From Bradyrhizobium quebecense (GTDB lineage: Bacteria > Pseudomonadota > Alphaproteobacteria > Rhizobiales > Xanthobacteraceae): a stretch of 64,000 bases of DNA. The notes under the pieces were generated by a model that ran no database searches, was not told where the DNA came from, and saw only the letters and a program-made list of their open reading frames with translations. Of the stretch, positions 40,302 through 48,744 are shown piece after piece; the first letter of the stretch is position 1; each line of letters starts with the position of its first letter. The stretch lies in the NCBI RefSeq assembly GCF_013373795.3, contig NZ_CP088022.1, forward strand, positions 6,324,001 through 6,388,000, written 5' to 3'. A program made the translations under genes and the position numbers.

Positions 40302-41129
40302 TCACCGCCAGTGCAGCAGCCGCGTCTCCAGCAGATTGATCAGCTTCCCGACCGCAAGCCCGAACAGCGACAGGATCACGACGCCGGCGAGCAGCTGATC
40401 GGTCTGCATCAGGTTGCCGGCCTGCAGCACGAAGGCGCCGATGCCGTATTGCGCGCCGATCATCTCGGCGCTGACGACGAGCAAGAGCGCGACCGACGCG
40501 GTGATGCGAAAGCCGGCGAGGATCGAGGGCAGCGCGCCCGGCCAGATCACGCGGCGCACGATGGCGTGGAACGGCACGTTGAAGCTCTGCGCCATCCGGA
40601 TCAGATTGCGCGGCACCGCATCGACGCCGCTATAGACCGAGATCGCGGTCGAGAAGAACACCCCGAGCGCAATGGTGGCGATCTTCGGCTCCTCGCCGAT
40701 CCCGAGCCACAGGATAAGCAGCGGCAGCAGCGCGATCTTCGGAATCGGGAACAGCGCCGAGATGAAGGTGATGCCGACGCCACGCGCCATGGTCGACAGC
40801 CCGATCGCGAAGCCGACAATGACGCCCGCTGCCGTGCCGATGATCCAGCCGGTGCCGATCCGCATGATCGACCACGAGAGGTGCTGCCACAGCGCCCCCG
40901 ACACCGCGAGCTTATAGATCGCAACCGCGATCGCCGACGGCGCCGGCAGGAACAGCGGATTGACCAACCCTGCACTGCCGGCAAGCTGCCAGACCGCGAT
41001 GACGAGCGCGAGTGCGATCCAGCCGGCATGACGGCTGCCGCCAGAAGTAAAGCCGGCGCCGCGAAACGCGACCGGCCGCGTCGCTTCCGCCGATTGGTCC
41101 TTCGTCTCTTGCGGGGATCGGTCAAGCAT
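40302..41129 (-). CDS. ABC transporter permease (SsuC/TauC class)
   Basis: 275 residues, about six membrane segments, with the EAA-type loop (AQSFNVPFHAIVRRVIWPGALPSILAGFRI) of nitrate/sulfonate/taurine-class permeases. ATG at 41129 has GAGG at good spacing and overlaps the ATPase end by 8 bp; an in-frame ATG at 41150 is an alternative. It forms a transporter with the ATPase at 41122 and the binding protein at 42054, next to gentisate genes, so uptake of an aromatic acid or sulfonated aromatic is possible but unproven. Confidence 0.9.
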   Translation of the reverse strand: MLDRSPQETKDQSAEATRPVAFRGAGFTSGGSRHAGWIALALVIAVWQLAGSAGLVNPLFLPAPSAIAVAIYKLAVSGALWQHLSWSIMRIGTGWIIGTAAGVIVGFAIGLSTMARGVGITFISALFPIPKIALLPLLILWLGIGEEPKIATIALGVFFSTAISVYSGVDAVPRNLIRMAQSFNVPFHAIVRRVIWPGALPSILAGFRITASVALLLVVSAEMIGAQYGIGAFVLQAGNLMQTDQLLAGVVILSLFGLAVGKLINLLETRLLHWR

Positions 41130-41895
41130 GCTGGACCTCGCGCTCGGCATCGATCGCTTCTTTCCGGATCAGCGACCACAATTCGCCCTGCAAGGCGGCC
41201 AACCGCGCGCGGGCATCCGCCGCGCCGCGCTCGGCGCGCGTCATCGGGATGGTCACGATCTCCCTGATGCGGCCAGGGCGGCGCGACAGCACCACGACGC
41301 GGTCGGCGAGACGCACCGCTTCCTCGAGATTATGCGTGACATAGACCGCGCCCATCGCGCCGTCGGCGAGCAGGCCGACGAAATCCTCCATCAGGAGCTC
41401 GCGGGTCTGCGAATCCAGCGCCGACAGCGGCTCGTCCATCAACAATATGGCTGGGCGAACCGCCAGCGCACGCGCGATACCGACGCGCTGGCGCATGCCG
41501 CCGGACAGCTGCTTCGGATAGGCAGCGCGAAAGTCCAGGAGTCCGGTACGGCGCAGCGCGTCGTCGATCACAGCGCGGCGCTCGCCGGCGCTCAAGGCCG
41601 CGTGCAGCAGCGGAAACGCGACGTTCTCTTCGACCGTATTCCACGGCAGCAAAGCAAAATCCTGGAACACGAAAGTCAACGGATTGAGGCTGCCGGCCGG
41701 CGGCGCACCGCGTAACTCGGCGGCGCCCGCCGCGGGCCGCAGCAGGCCGCCGAGGATCGACAGCAGCGTGCTCTTGCCGCAGCCGGACGGCCCGACGATC
41801 GCGACGATCTCGCCGGCGCGAACCGTGAAGGAGACATCGTCGAGCACGTCGAGTGCACCGAAGCGATGGCTGATATGGTCGGCGATCAGGTCCAT
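41122..41895 (-). CDS. ABC transporter ATP-binding protein (SsuB/TauB class)
   Basis: 257 residues with Walker A GPSGCGKST (about residues 35-43), Q-loop FVFQDFALLPW, signature LSGGMRQR, Walker B ILLMDEPLSALD, H-loop VYVTHNLEEA and the class-typical VVVLSRRPGRI. It overlaps the permease start. A family D repeat (41917-42024) separates it from the binding-protein gene, so full operon expression must read through that structure. Confidence 0.93.
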   Translation of the reverse strand: MDLIADHISHRFGALDVLDDVSFTVRAGEIVAIVGPSGCGKSTLLSILGGLLRPAAGAAELRGAPPAGSLNPLTFVFQDFALLPWNTVEENVAFPLLHAALSAGERRAVIDDALRRTGLLDFRAAYPKQLSGGMRQRVGIARALAVRPAILLMDEPLSALDSQTRELLMEDFVGLLADGAMGAVYVTHNLEEAVRLADRVVVLSRRPGRIREIVTIPMTRAERGAADARARLAALQGELWSLIRKEAIDAEREVQHA

Positions 41896-41916
41896 CTAGC
41901 GGCTCACTATCTGATC

Positions 41917-42024
41917 CGTCACCCTGAGGAGCCGCGCAGCGGCGTCTCGAAGGGTCGACGGCCCGGATGTATCTCGGCCGTCCATCCTTCGAGGCTCGCT
42001 CCGCTCGCACCTCAGGATGACGGG
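41917..42024. repeat. Palindromic repeat family D, full copy
   Basis: CGTCACCCTGAGGAGCCGCG...GTCTCGAAGG and CCATCCTTCGAGGCTCGCTC...CACCTCAGGATGACGGGG. It sits inside an apparent operon, between the ABC binding protein and ATPase genes. Confidence 0.87.
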
Positions 42025-42053
42025 GAGAGAGTTGTGATCGATGTCATCCACCA

Positions 42054-43058
42054 TCAATCCGCCTTCACGTAATCCTTGGCGATGATCGTGCCGGCGTCGA
42101 CACCCTTGTCCACAAAACCCTGCCCTTGCAGCCATTTGATCTGGTTGTCGACGTTCTTCACGTCGAGTTTGCCGTCGGGATCGACATAGGCGCAGTTGCC
42201 CACCACCTGCTCGACCGGAAGATTGGTGTATTTGGCGATGATCTCGAGCAGCGGTTTTGTTTTCTCGTTGATCGGCGCCACGCCATCCTTGATCGCGGTC
42301 AGGATCACGTCGTGGTATTCGTGGTCCGCCCGGGTGAGCGCGGTGAGCAGCCTGGTCACCAGTTGTGGATTGGTCAGCGTCTTCGGCGAGGCGAAGATGG
42401 CCCCTAACTGCCACGGCGTCTCGTCGCCGACCCAGCCGAGGAATTTCGCGCCGCCCGAATCCATCAACGACCGCGCGGTCGAGACCGGCAACAGCGCCGC
42501 GTCGACGGTTTCGCCCTTCAGCGCCGCGGCCGCATTCGACAGCGATTGCAGCGGCACGATCTTCACGTCGGACAGCTTGAAGCCGTATTTGTCGGCGAGC
42601 AGGCCGAGCGAATAGTGGAAGCTGGAGCCGACCTGGGTCACCGCGACGCGCTTGCCGGCGAGATCCTTCGGGGTCTTGAGGCCCGCGGCATAGGCATTGT
42701 TGCTGGCGAAATAGCCGATCAGCGGATAGCCGGCCTTCTCGCGGCTCATGCCGCCGATCACCTTCAGCGTGCCTTTGCCGGCGAGATTGTAGAGCCCGGC
42801 GGTGAAGGCGGTGATACCGAAATCGACATCGCCCGACGTGGTCGCGACCGCGATCGGCTGCGCCGCGTCAAAGAACTTCAGCTCGACATCGAGCCCGGCG
42901 TCGTGGAAATAGCCCTTGTCCTGCGCGATGAACACCGGCGCAGAGGACGACAGGCGCAACACACCGACCTTCGCCTTCAGGAGATCATCGGCCCGCGCGA
43001 TGCCGCTCGCGGCCCAGACCAGCAGACCCGCGAGTGCGAGCCGCGCCCAACCCTTCAT
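42054..43058 (-). CDS. ABC transporter substrate-binding protein (TauA/SsuA/NMT1-like)
   Basis: 334 residues. ATG at 43058 (GGAGGA upstream) gives a signal peptide (LALAGLLVWAASGIARAD) and a mature domain KAKVGVLRLSSSAPVFIAQDKGYFHDAGLDVELKFFDA, TTSGDVDFGITAFTAGLY, VTQVGSSFHYSLGLLADKYGF. The frame continues 39 codons upstream, but that part is translated repeat A and should be ignored. It is first in the operon with the ATPase and permease. The ligand could be a sulfonate or an aromatic acid; I cannot decide. Confidence 0.88.
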   Translation of the reverse strand: MKGWARLALAGLLVWAASGIARADDLLKAKVGVLRLSSSAPVFIAQDKGYFHDAGLDVELKFFDAAQPIAVATTSGDVDFGITAFTAGLYNLAGKGTLKVIGGMSREKAGYPLIGYFASNNAYAAGLKTPKDLAGKRVAVTQVGSSFHYSLGLLADKYGFKLSDVKIVPLQSLSNAAAALKGETVDAALLPVSTARSLMDSGGAKFLGWVGDETPWQLGAIFASPKTLTNPQLVTRLLTALTRADHEYHDVILTAIKDGVAPINEKTKPLLEIIAKYTNLPVEQVVGNCAYVDPDGKLDVKNVDNQIKWLQGQGFVDKGVDAGTIIAKDYVKAD

Positions 43059-43078
43059 TGAACGTCCTCCGCCGACAG

Positions 43079-43178
43079 CCCTTTCCGTTCCGATCAAATC
43101 GGAACGGGGCTCCAGATTCCTGTCTTGACGCATCTTCTTCACGCGAACCGGTATCCACTTCGCTTGAAAACGCACTAG
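43079..43178. repeat. Interspersed repeat family A, copy 4
   Basis: CCTTTCCGTTCCGATCAAAT..GGAACGGGGCTCCAG, TCTTGACGCATCTTCTTCAC, GCGAACCGGTATCCACTTCG, CTTGAAAACGCACTAG. Its terminal CTAG supplies the stop codon of the flavoprotein gene that ends at 43175. Confidence 0.88.
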
Positions 43179-44539
43179 ATTCCTTCGGGCACGGCCTGAT
43201 CGCGACCGATGAACGCGCCCTGCTTGCCGAGCTGTTGTTGCAACTTTTCGACGGAAATGTCGCGCGGAATCGTATTGCCCGACAGCGCGAGTGCCGCCGC
43301 GGTTCCCGCCGCCTCGCCCATCACAAAACAGGCACCGGAGACGCGCGCCGCCGATTGCCCCTCATGGGTCATCGAGGCGCAGCGGCCGGCGACCAGGAGA
43401 TTGTCGACGCCGTCAGGCACCAGCATGCGATACGGCAACTCGTTGTAGCCGCGGCTTTCCGGGATCGGCGGAAACTCGAAGATCACGTCGCCCGGCACGT
43501 GGGATTCCTTCGGCCAGCCGTTGACGCCGATCGAGTCCTCGAACGAGGCGCAGCCCAGCACGTCCTCGCCGGACAGCATGTAGCCGCCGATCACGCGGCG
43601 CGTCTCGCGGATGCCGAGCTGCGGCGGCAGATCGACGATGTAGGAATTCTCGAAGCCGGGCACCGTACGCAGGAAGGCAAAGGCCTCGACCGCCTGACGG
43701 CGGCCCTCGATCTCACCGCGCGTCATGTCATCGGGATCGATGCCGGAGATGGCGCCGCCATCGCTTCGCGTCACCTGGGTGAAATTCACCCGCCATTCGA
43801 TCTGCGATTTCTGCGGCCGCACGATCGCGGACTTGCGCGGGAATTTATGCGTGGCGGCGGCCTCGGCCTGCGCCATCAACGCCGGGATCGTCCGCCACGC
43901 ATCGCCCGCTTTCGCCGGATCGATACCGTTGAGGCGGAACATCATCGAGGGGTAGAGCATGCCGCCCTTGTTGTCGCCGACCTCATAGGGCGCGCCCGCC
44001 CACACCGCGAGGTCGCCGTCCCCGGAGCAGTCGATGAAGATGCCGGCCCGCACGGCCTGCCGGCCGGCCTTGGTTTCCACCATCAGCGCGCGGATGTGCG
44101 CGCCATCCATCACGACGCCGGCACCGAGCGCGTGGAACAGGATATCGACCTTGTGATGCGCCAGCAGATCGTCCGCCGCGATTTTGTAGGCCGCGGTGTC
44201 ATAGGCCTGCGCAAGGATTTTGCCGAGGATCAGATGCGGCGCGTTCAATCCGCCGAGCCGGTCGATCCGCGCCAGCAGGTCGGAGGCGATGCCCTGCACC
44301 ACCCGGTGCATCTCGCCGAAGATGTTGGCGTGCAGCCCGCAGAAATTGGTCACGCCGGCCGCGGTGCCCATGCCGCCGAGAAAGCCGTAGCGCTCGATCA
44401 GCAGGGTCCGCCGCCCGGCGCGCGCCGCGCCGACGGCTGCCGCGATGCCGGCCGGACCGCCGCCAAGCACCACCACGTCATATTCGCCATAGACCGGGAC
44501 CTGCCGCGCAGGCTCTTCGATCGTGCTCGCTCGCATCAT
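43175..44539 (-). CDS. FAD-dependent oxidoreductase (FAD_oxidored family)
   Basis: 454 residues. N-terminal dinucleotide motif YDVVVLGGGPAGIAAAVGAARAG, then GFLGGMGTAAGVTNFCG, a mid-protein DCSGDGDLAVWAGAPYE, and the C-terminal LLVAGRCASMTHEGQSAARVSGACFVMGEAAGTAAA typical of the PF12831 family. ATG codons at 44539 and 44536 are both possible starts. It lies directly upstream of the ABC importer on the same strand, separated by repeat A, and is divergent from a LysR regulator, so it probably acts on the imported compound. The substrate is unknown. Confidence 0.87.
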   Translation of the reverse strand: MMRASTIEEPARQVPVYGEYDVVVLGGGPAGIAAAVGAARAGRRTLLIERYGFLGGMGTAAGVTNFCGLHANIFGEMHRVVQGIASDLLARIDRLGGLNAPHLILGKILAQAYDTAAYKIAADDLLAHHKVDILFHALGAGVVMDGAHIRALMVETKAGRQAVRAGIFIDCSGDGDLAVWAGAPYEVGDNKGGMLYPSMMFRLNGIDPAKAGDAWRTIPALMAQAEAAATHKFPRKSAIVRPQKSQIEWRVNFTQVTRSDGGAISGIDPDDMTRGEIEGRRQAVEAFAFLRTVPGFENSYIVDLPPQLGIRETRRVIGGYMLSGEDVLGCASFEDSIGVNGWPKESHVPGDVIFEFPPIPESRGYNELPYRMLVPDGVDNLLVAGRCASMTHEGQSAARVSGACFVMGEAAGTAAALALSGNTIPRDISVEKLQQQLGKQGAFIGRDQAVPEGI

Positions 44540-44583
44540 TTCCGCCCTGAACAAAGTTGATTGGGCCAACTATGAATTGATGC

Positions 44584-44600
44584 GGATTGCAGTACAATCC
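44584..44600. promoter_or_regulatory. Inverted repeat, candidate LysR-type operator
   Basis: GGATTG-CAGTA-CAATCC in the 115-bp space between the divergent flavoprotein and LysR genes. Perfect 6-bp arms are consistent with a LysR-type activator site. Confidence 0.5.
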
Positions 44601-44654
44601 ACCAAATTATGTAATCAGCTTTCGCGAATCGAGAAAGGCTCTTGGGAAGAGCAG

Positions 44655-45539
44655 ATGGACACGCTGGTCAACCTCGAAGCCTTCCTCGCCACCGCCGACG
44701 CCGGCGGCTTCTCCGCCGCGGCGCGCAAGCTCAACGTCGCGACGTCAGTCGTCGCCAAGCGCGTCACCCAGCTCGAGGAGCGGATCGGCACCGCGCTGTT
44801 CCACCGCTCGACCCGCCAATTGCGGCTGACCGAGGCCGGGCAGCAATATGTGCATCGCGCCCGCGGCGTGGTTGCCGATGTCGGCGATCTCCTGTCGCGG
44901 ATGGGCGAGAAGCAGCGCGACCTCACCGATCATCTGCGCGTGAAGGCGCCGACCTCGCTGACGGTGGCGCGGCTCGCCGATGCCTTCACGGTCTTCCAAA
45001 AACAGAACCCGAGCGTGAAGCTCGAGATCGTGATGATCGACCGCCCGGTCGATCCGGTGACCGAAGGTTTTGACATCGCGATCGGCGCCTTCCCGCATTC
45101 CTTCGGCGGCGTCGTCGACGAGCCGCTGTGCCGGCTGCCGCGGCTGTTGTGCGCCTCATCAGCGTATTTGAAGAAGCACGGCACGCCGAAACATCCCCGC
45201 GATCTGGTCGATCACCGCTGCCTCAGTTTCCTGCCGACCGGACCGGAATGGCCGTTCGAGGGACCCCGCGGCCGCATCAATGTCCAGGTGCGCCCGATCC
45301 TCTCGTCGAACGAGGGCCGCGTGCTGACGCAAAGCGCGATCGCAGGCAATGGCATCGCGCTGCTCTCGCATTATCTGGTCGCGGACGCGCTGCGCGACGG
45401 CGCGTTGCAGCCGATCCTCGCCGAGTTTCCGATCCCGGAACTGTGGGTGAAGGCCGCCGTTCCGGAACGCCGCATCAATGCCGCCGCGGTGCAGGCGCTG
45501 CTGAAGACATTGAAGAAGTCGCTGGCGCAATCGCTTTGA
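44655..45539 (+). CDS. LysR-family transcriptional regulator
   Basis: 294 residues from ATG at 44655 (GGAAGAG upstream). The frame opens earlier, but the LysR helix-turn-helix begins at once (LEAFLATADAGGFSAAARKLNVATSVVAKRVTQLEERIGTALFHRSTRQLRLTEAG), which sets the start. The C-terminal substrate domain follows (LRVKAPTSLTVARL, IAIGAFPHSFGG, LTQSAIAGNGIALLSHYL). It is divergent from the FAD oxidoreductase/ABC cluster and likely activates it on sensing a pathway compound. Confidence 0.92.
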   Translation: MDTLVNLEAFLATADAGGFSAAARKLNVATSVVAKRVTQLEERIGTALFHRSTRQLRLTEAGQQYVHRARGVVADVGDLLSRMGEKQRDLTDHLRVKAPTSLTVARLADAFTVFQKQNPSVKLEIVMIDRPVDPVTEGFDIAIGAFPHSFGGVVDEPLCRLPRLLCASSAYLKKHGTPKHPRDLVDHRCLSFLPTGPEWPFEGPRGRINVQVRPILSSNEGRVLTQSAIAGNGIALLSHYLVADALRDGALQPILAEFPIPELWVKAAVPERRINAAAVQALLKTLKKSLAQSL

Positions 45540-45602
45540 CATGGCGGCAGTCTTGCCCCCTGCATGCTGACTTGAAATAAGGACGGATAAGGATCGCCCG
45601 CT

Positions 45603-45866
45603 TTGAAACTCCTGATGTCAGTGTCGCTTGGCCTCATCCTCGCCGCTGGACCCGCGGCGGCGATCGAGACGTGCCGGTTCATCGAGGCCAAGCCGGAACG
45701 CGAGGCCTGCTACCATCGCCAGGAGCAGGAGCTGGCGGCCAAGCGCAAGCCCGAGCCGACGATCACCCAGTCGAGCGAATCCAGGACATTCGAATCGCTG
45801 CAGCAGATGCGCCGTGACGACGAAGAGGTCTATCGCAGCATGCGTGGCATCTGCCGGGTTTGTTGA
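45603..45866 (+). CDS. Small exported cysteine-containing protein
   Basis: 87 residues with TTG start at 45603 (AAGGA upstream). The resulting N-terminus MKLLMSVSLGLILAAGPAAA is a proper signal peptide; starting at the next ATG (45615) would shorten it. The mature part has four Cys (ETCRF, EACYHRQEQEL, GICRVC) and is charged. It ends 15 bp before the convergent end of the enoyl-CoA hydratase gene. Function is unknown. Confidence 0.6.
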   Translation: MKLLMSVSLGLILAAGPAAAIETCRFIEAKPEREACYHRQEQELAAKRKPEPTITQSSESRTFESLQQMRRDDEEVYRSMRGICRVC

Positions 45867-45881
45867 GCTGAGCGGCCGAGC

Positions 45882-46682
45882 TTATGCCGCGCCGCTACCC
45901 CATCGGCCCGCCCGCTTCTCGGCAAAGGATGCGAGCCCTTCGGCGGCCTCGGCGGTCTGCCGCTTCGCCGAGTGCAGATGGACGAGGCGCTTGTAGGCCT
46001 CATCGTCGACGCCCATGCCGCCGAACGAGCTTTCCATCGCGAGCTTCTTGGTCTCTGCCATCGCATCCGGCGCGTTGCCGAGCAGTTGCTCCACGACCTT
46101 GGCCCCTGCGCTCTCGAGATCAGCAAGCGGCACCACCTCGTGCACGAGGCCGATGCGGCGGGCGTCCTCAGCGCCGAAACGTTCGCCGGTCAGCGCGTAA
46201 CGGCGCACCTGGCGCACGCCGATGGCATCGCAGAGCTGCGGGATGATGATCGCAGCCGTCAGGCCCCAGCGCACCTCGGTGATCGAGAACAGGGCGTTAT
46301 CGGCCGCGATCACGATATCGCAGGCCGAGATCACGCCGGTACCGCCGCCGAAACAGCCGCCCTGCACCAGCGCCACGGTCGGGACCGGCAGCGTGTTGAG
46401 GCGCTGCACCGCCTCGAAGGTGGCGCGCGACGCCGCCTCGTTCTCCTCCAAAGATTTCGGCCGCACGCCGTTGATCCATTTCAGGTCGGCGCCGGCCTGG
46501 AAATGCTTGCCGTTGCCGTTCAGCACGACGACGCGCACCGGCTTGGTCGAGAGATCGTCGATCGCGGCCAGCACGCCCGCGATCAGCGCGCCGTCATAGG
46601 CATTGTTGACCTCGGGGCGATTCAGCGTGACGGTCGCGACCCCGCGCGCATCGAGGCTCCACAGGACTGGGCTGGCCGACAT
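45882..46682 (-). CDS. Enoyl-CoA hydratase/isomerase family protein
   Basis: 266 residues, crotonase fold. The oxyanion-hole segments FQAGADLKWI (about residue 62-71) and QGGCFGGGTGVISACDIVIA (about 108-127) and the later WGLTAAIIIPQLCDAIG are present. It is closest in style to methylglutaconyl-CoA or carnitinyl-CoA hydratase-type members, but the substrate is not certain. It is cytoplasmic and transcribed alone, divergent from a ketopantoate-reductase-like gene. Confidence 0.87.
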   Translation of the reverse strand: MSASPVLWSLDARGVATVTLNRPEVNNAYDGALIAGVLAAIDDLSTKPVRVVVLNGNGKHFQAGADLKWINGVRPKSLEENEAASRATFEAVQRLNTLPVPTVALVQGGCFGGGTGVISACDIVIAADNALFSITEVRWGLTAAIIIPQLCDAIGVRQVRRYALTGERFGAEDARRIGLVHEVVPLADLESAGAKVVEQLLGNAPDAMAETKKLAMESSFGGMGVDDEAYKRLVHLHSAKRQTAEAAEGLASFAEKRAGRWGSGAA

Positions 46683-46849
46683 GACGTTCTCCCTCGTTCG
46701 GCATTGCTGTTATCAGCCACTATGGCGAGAGGAGCTGCCTTGATCCATCACTTTCGAGCGCGCGCGGCCGCGCCGCATGCATGGCGGGTTGCGCAATGCC
46801 CTGCGCTTGTGGAAACTGACGCGACACGTTGCAAGGACTTGTTCCACTC

Positions 46850-47824
46850 ATGCGCATTTGCATTTTCGGCGCGGGCGCCGTCGGCAGCCATTTCGCGGTC
46901 CGGCTGGCACGCGCCGGCCACGATGTGTCCTGCGTGATGCGCGGACCGCATCTGGACGCGGTCCGGTCCAACGGCTTGACGCTGAAGGTCGGCGACAGCA
47001 GCGTGAGCGCGAAGGTGAAGGCGTCGGCCGATCCTGTCGATCTGGGGCCGCAGGACGTCGTCATCAGCACGCTGAAGGCAACCGGCGTCGGCGCGCTCGC
47101 AACCGGGCTGTTGCCACTGCTTGAACGCGACACCGCAATCGTGTTCGCGCAGAACGGCATTCCCTGGTGGTACGATCTCGGCCTGCCGCCCCGGCATCCT
47201 GCGATCCCCGATCTCGGCTTCCTCGATCCCGGCGGGCGCTTGCGCAGCGCGATCCCGAAGGAGCGGATCATCGGCGGCGTGATCTTCTCCTCCAATGAGG
47301 TGATCGCACCCGGCGTGGCGACGAACCTGTCGCCGGATCGCAACCGCCTCCTGATCGGCGAATGCGACGATCGCCGGAGCGAGCGCATCGCCAATCTGCG
47401 CGCGGCGCTCGATGGCGCCGCGATCGAATCGCCCGAGGTCACGGAGATCCGCGAGACGATCTGGTCGAAGCTACTCACCAACATGTCGATGTCGGTGCTC
47501 TGCCTGCTGACGGGTCTGACCGCACGCGGCGTCCGCGACGATCCCGACATGCAGGACGTGATCCCGCGCCTGCTCGACGAGGCCAATGCGGTGGCGACGC
47601 ACTACATTCCGGAGGTCAAGCACGTCACCCGCTCAGGGCCGGCGCCCGACCACAAGCCGTCGATCCTGCAGGACTACGAACTCGGCCGCGCTATGGAGAT
47701 CGATGTGCTGGTGCGCGCCCCGGCGGCGTTTGCCCGCGCAGCTAACCTTCCGACCCCGATGCTCGACCTGATGGCCGCGCTCGCGATCCAGAAGGCACGT
47801 GACAAGGGGCTCTATCAGAGCTGA
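46850..47824 (+). CDS. Ketopantoate reductase-like protein (ApbA/PanE family)
   Basis: 324 residues from ATG at 46850. Rossmann motif MRICIFGAGAVGSHFAVRLARAG (GAGAVG at 7-12), then DVVISTLKATG, QNGIPWWYDLGLP, the catalytic Lys region IRETIWSKLLTNMSMSVLCLLTG, and ARAANLPTPMLDLMAALA near the end. It is longer and more diverged than true PanE, so the substrate may be another 2-oxoacid rather than ketopantoate. It is followed after 40 bp by an SDR gene in the same direction. Confidence 0.85.
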   Translation: MRICIFGAGAVGSHFAVRLARAGHDVSCVMRGPHLDAVRSNGLTLKVGDSSVSAKVKASADPVDLGPQDVVISTLKATGVGALATGLLPLLERDTAIVFAQNGIPWWYDLGLPPRHPAIPDLGFLDPGGRLRSAIPKERIIGGVIFSSNEVIAPGVATNLSPDRNRLLIGECDDRRSERIANLRAALDGAAIESPEVTEIRETIWSKLLTNMSMSVLCLLTGLTARGVRDDPDMQDVIPRLLDEANAVATHYIPEVKHVTRSGPAPDHKPSILQDYELGRAMEIDVLVRAPAAFARAANLPTPMLDLMAALAIQKARDKGLYQS

Positions 47825-47864
47825 CAATCCGCCCCACGACGCTAACAAGCAGGGATATCGAACC

Positions 47865-48644
47865 ATGCAAGTCAAGGACAAGGTCTGCATCGTCACCGGC
47901 GGCGCGAGCGGGATCGGCGAAGCGGTGGCGCGGGCCTATGCCGACGCCGGCGCCCGCGGCGTCGTGGTCGCCGATCTCAAGACCTCGCGCGACCGGCTCG
48001 CCAACGTTGCCGGCGACATCGACGGGCTTGCGGTCACTGCCGATGTCGGGCTCGAGGAGGACGTCAAGGCGCTGATCGCCGCGGCCGAGGACAAGTATGG
48101 CCCGGTCGACGTGTTCTTCTCCAATGCCGGGCTGTCGCGCAAGGGACAGGAAGCCGCGTCCGATGCCGACTGGGATGTGAGCTGGCGCGTCCATGTGATG
48201 AGCCACGTGTTCGCGGCGCGCGCGCTGGTGCCCGGCATGCTCGCGCGCGGCTCCGGCTATCTGCTCAACACCGCATCCGCCGCGGGTCTGCTGGCCTCGC
48301 TGAACTCGATGCCCTATGGCGTGACCAAGAATGCCGCGGTCGCGCTCGCCGAGCATCTCGCCATCCAGTATGGCGATCGCGGCATCCGAGTCTCCGTGCT
48401 CTGCCCGCAATCGGTGCAGACCGGAATGACCACGCCGGGCCCGAGCGCGGCGCGCGTCGACGGCGTGCTGCAGCCCGGCGAAGTGGCACGGATGGTGATC
48501 GAAGCGATGGCCGAGGAACGCTTCCTGATTCTCTCGCATCCCCAGGTGCAGGAATACATGCAGCGCAAGGCCACCAATCGCGAGCGCTGGCTGTCCGGCA
48601 TGCGCCGCCTGCGCGACCGGATCTATGGCGGCGCGGCGTCATAA
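47865..48644 (+). CDS. SDR-family NAD(P)-dependent oxidoreductase
   Basis: 259 residues, classical short-chain dehydrogenase: TGGASGIG (residues 11-18), FFSNAGLS, the catalytic Tyr-Lys in MPYGVTKNAAVALAEHLA, and the post-catalytic LCPQSVQTGMT. The nucleotide-binding loop (VADLKTS) has Asp after the second strand, favouring NAD. AGGGA precedes ATG at 47865. It is probably co-transcribed with the ketopantoate-reductase-like gene; substrate unknown. Confidence 0.9.
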   Translation: MQVKDKVCIVTGGASGIGEAVARAYADAGARGVVVADLKTSRDRLANVAGDIDGLAVTADVGLEEDVKALIAAAEDKYGPVDVFFSNAGLSRKGQEAASDADWDVSWRVHVMSHVFAARALVPGMLARGSGYLLNTASAAGLLASLNSMPYGVTKNAAVALAEHLAIQYGDRGIRVSVLCPQSVQTGMTTPGPSAARVDGVLQPGEVARMVIEAMAEERFLILSHPQVQEYMQRKATNRERWLSGMRRLRDRIYGGAAS

Positions 48645-48655
48645 ACCCGTCTCCC

Positions 48656-48740
48656 CGTCATTGCGAGGAGCGACAGCGACGAAGCAATCCATTTCTCGGC
48701 GTGCGGCGCCATGGATCGCTTCGCTTCGCTCGCAATGACG
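48656..48740. repeat. Palindromic repeat family C, copy 2
   Basis: CGTCATTGCGAGGAGCGACA..GAAGCAATCCAT and ATGGATCGCTTCGCTTCGCT..GCAATGACG. It lies between convergent genes; copy 1 is at 13303-13387. Confidence 0.9.
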
Positions 48741-48744
48741 GCGG

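Noticed and set aside
43059..43172. N-terminal extension of the binding-protein frame
   Set aside because: These codons are translated repeat A; a strong ribosome site and signal peptide start at 43058.
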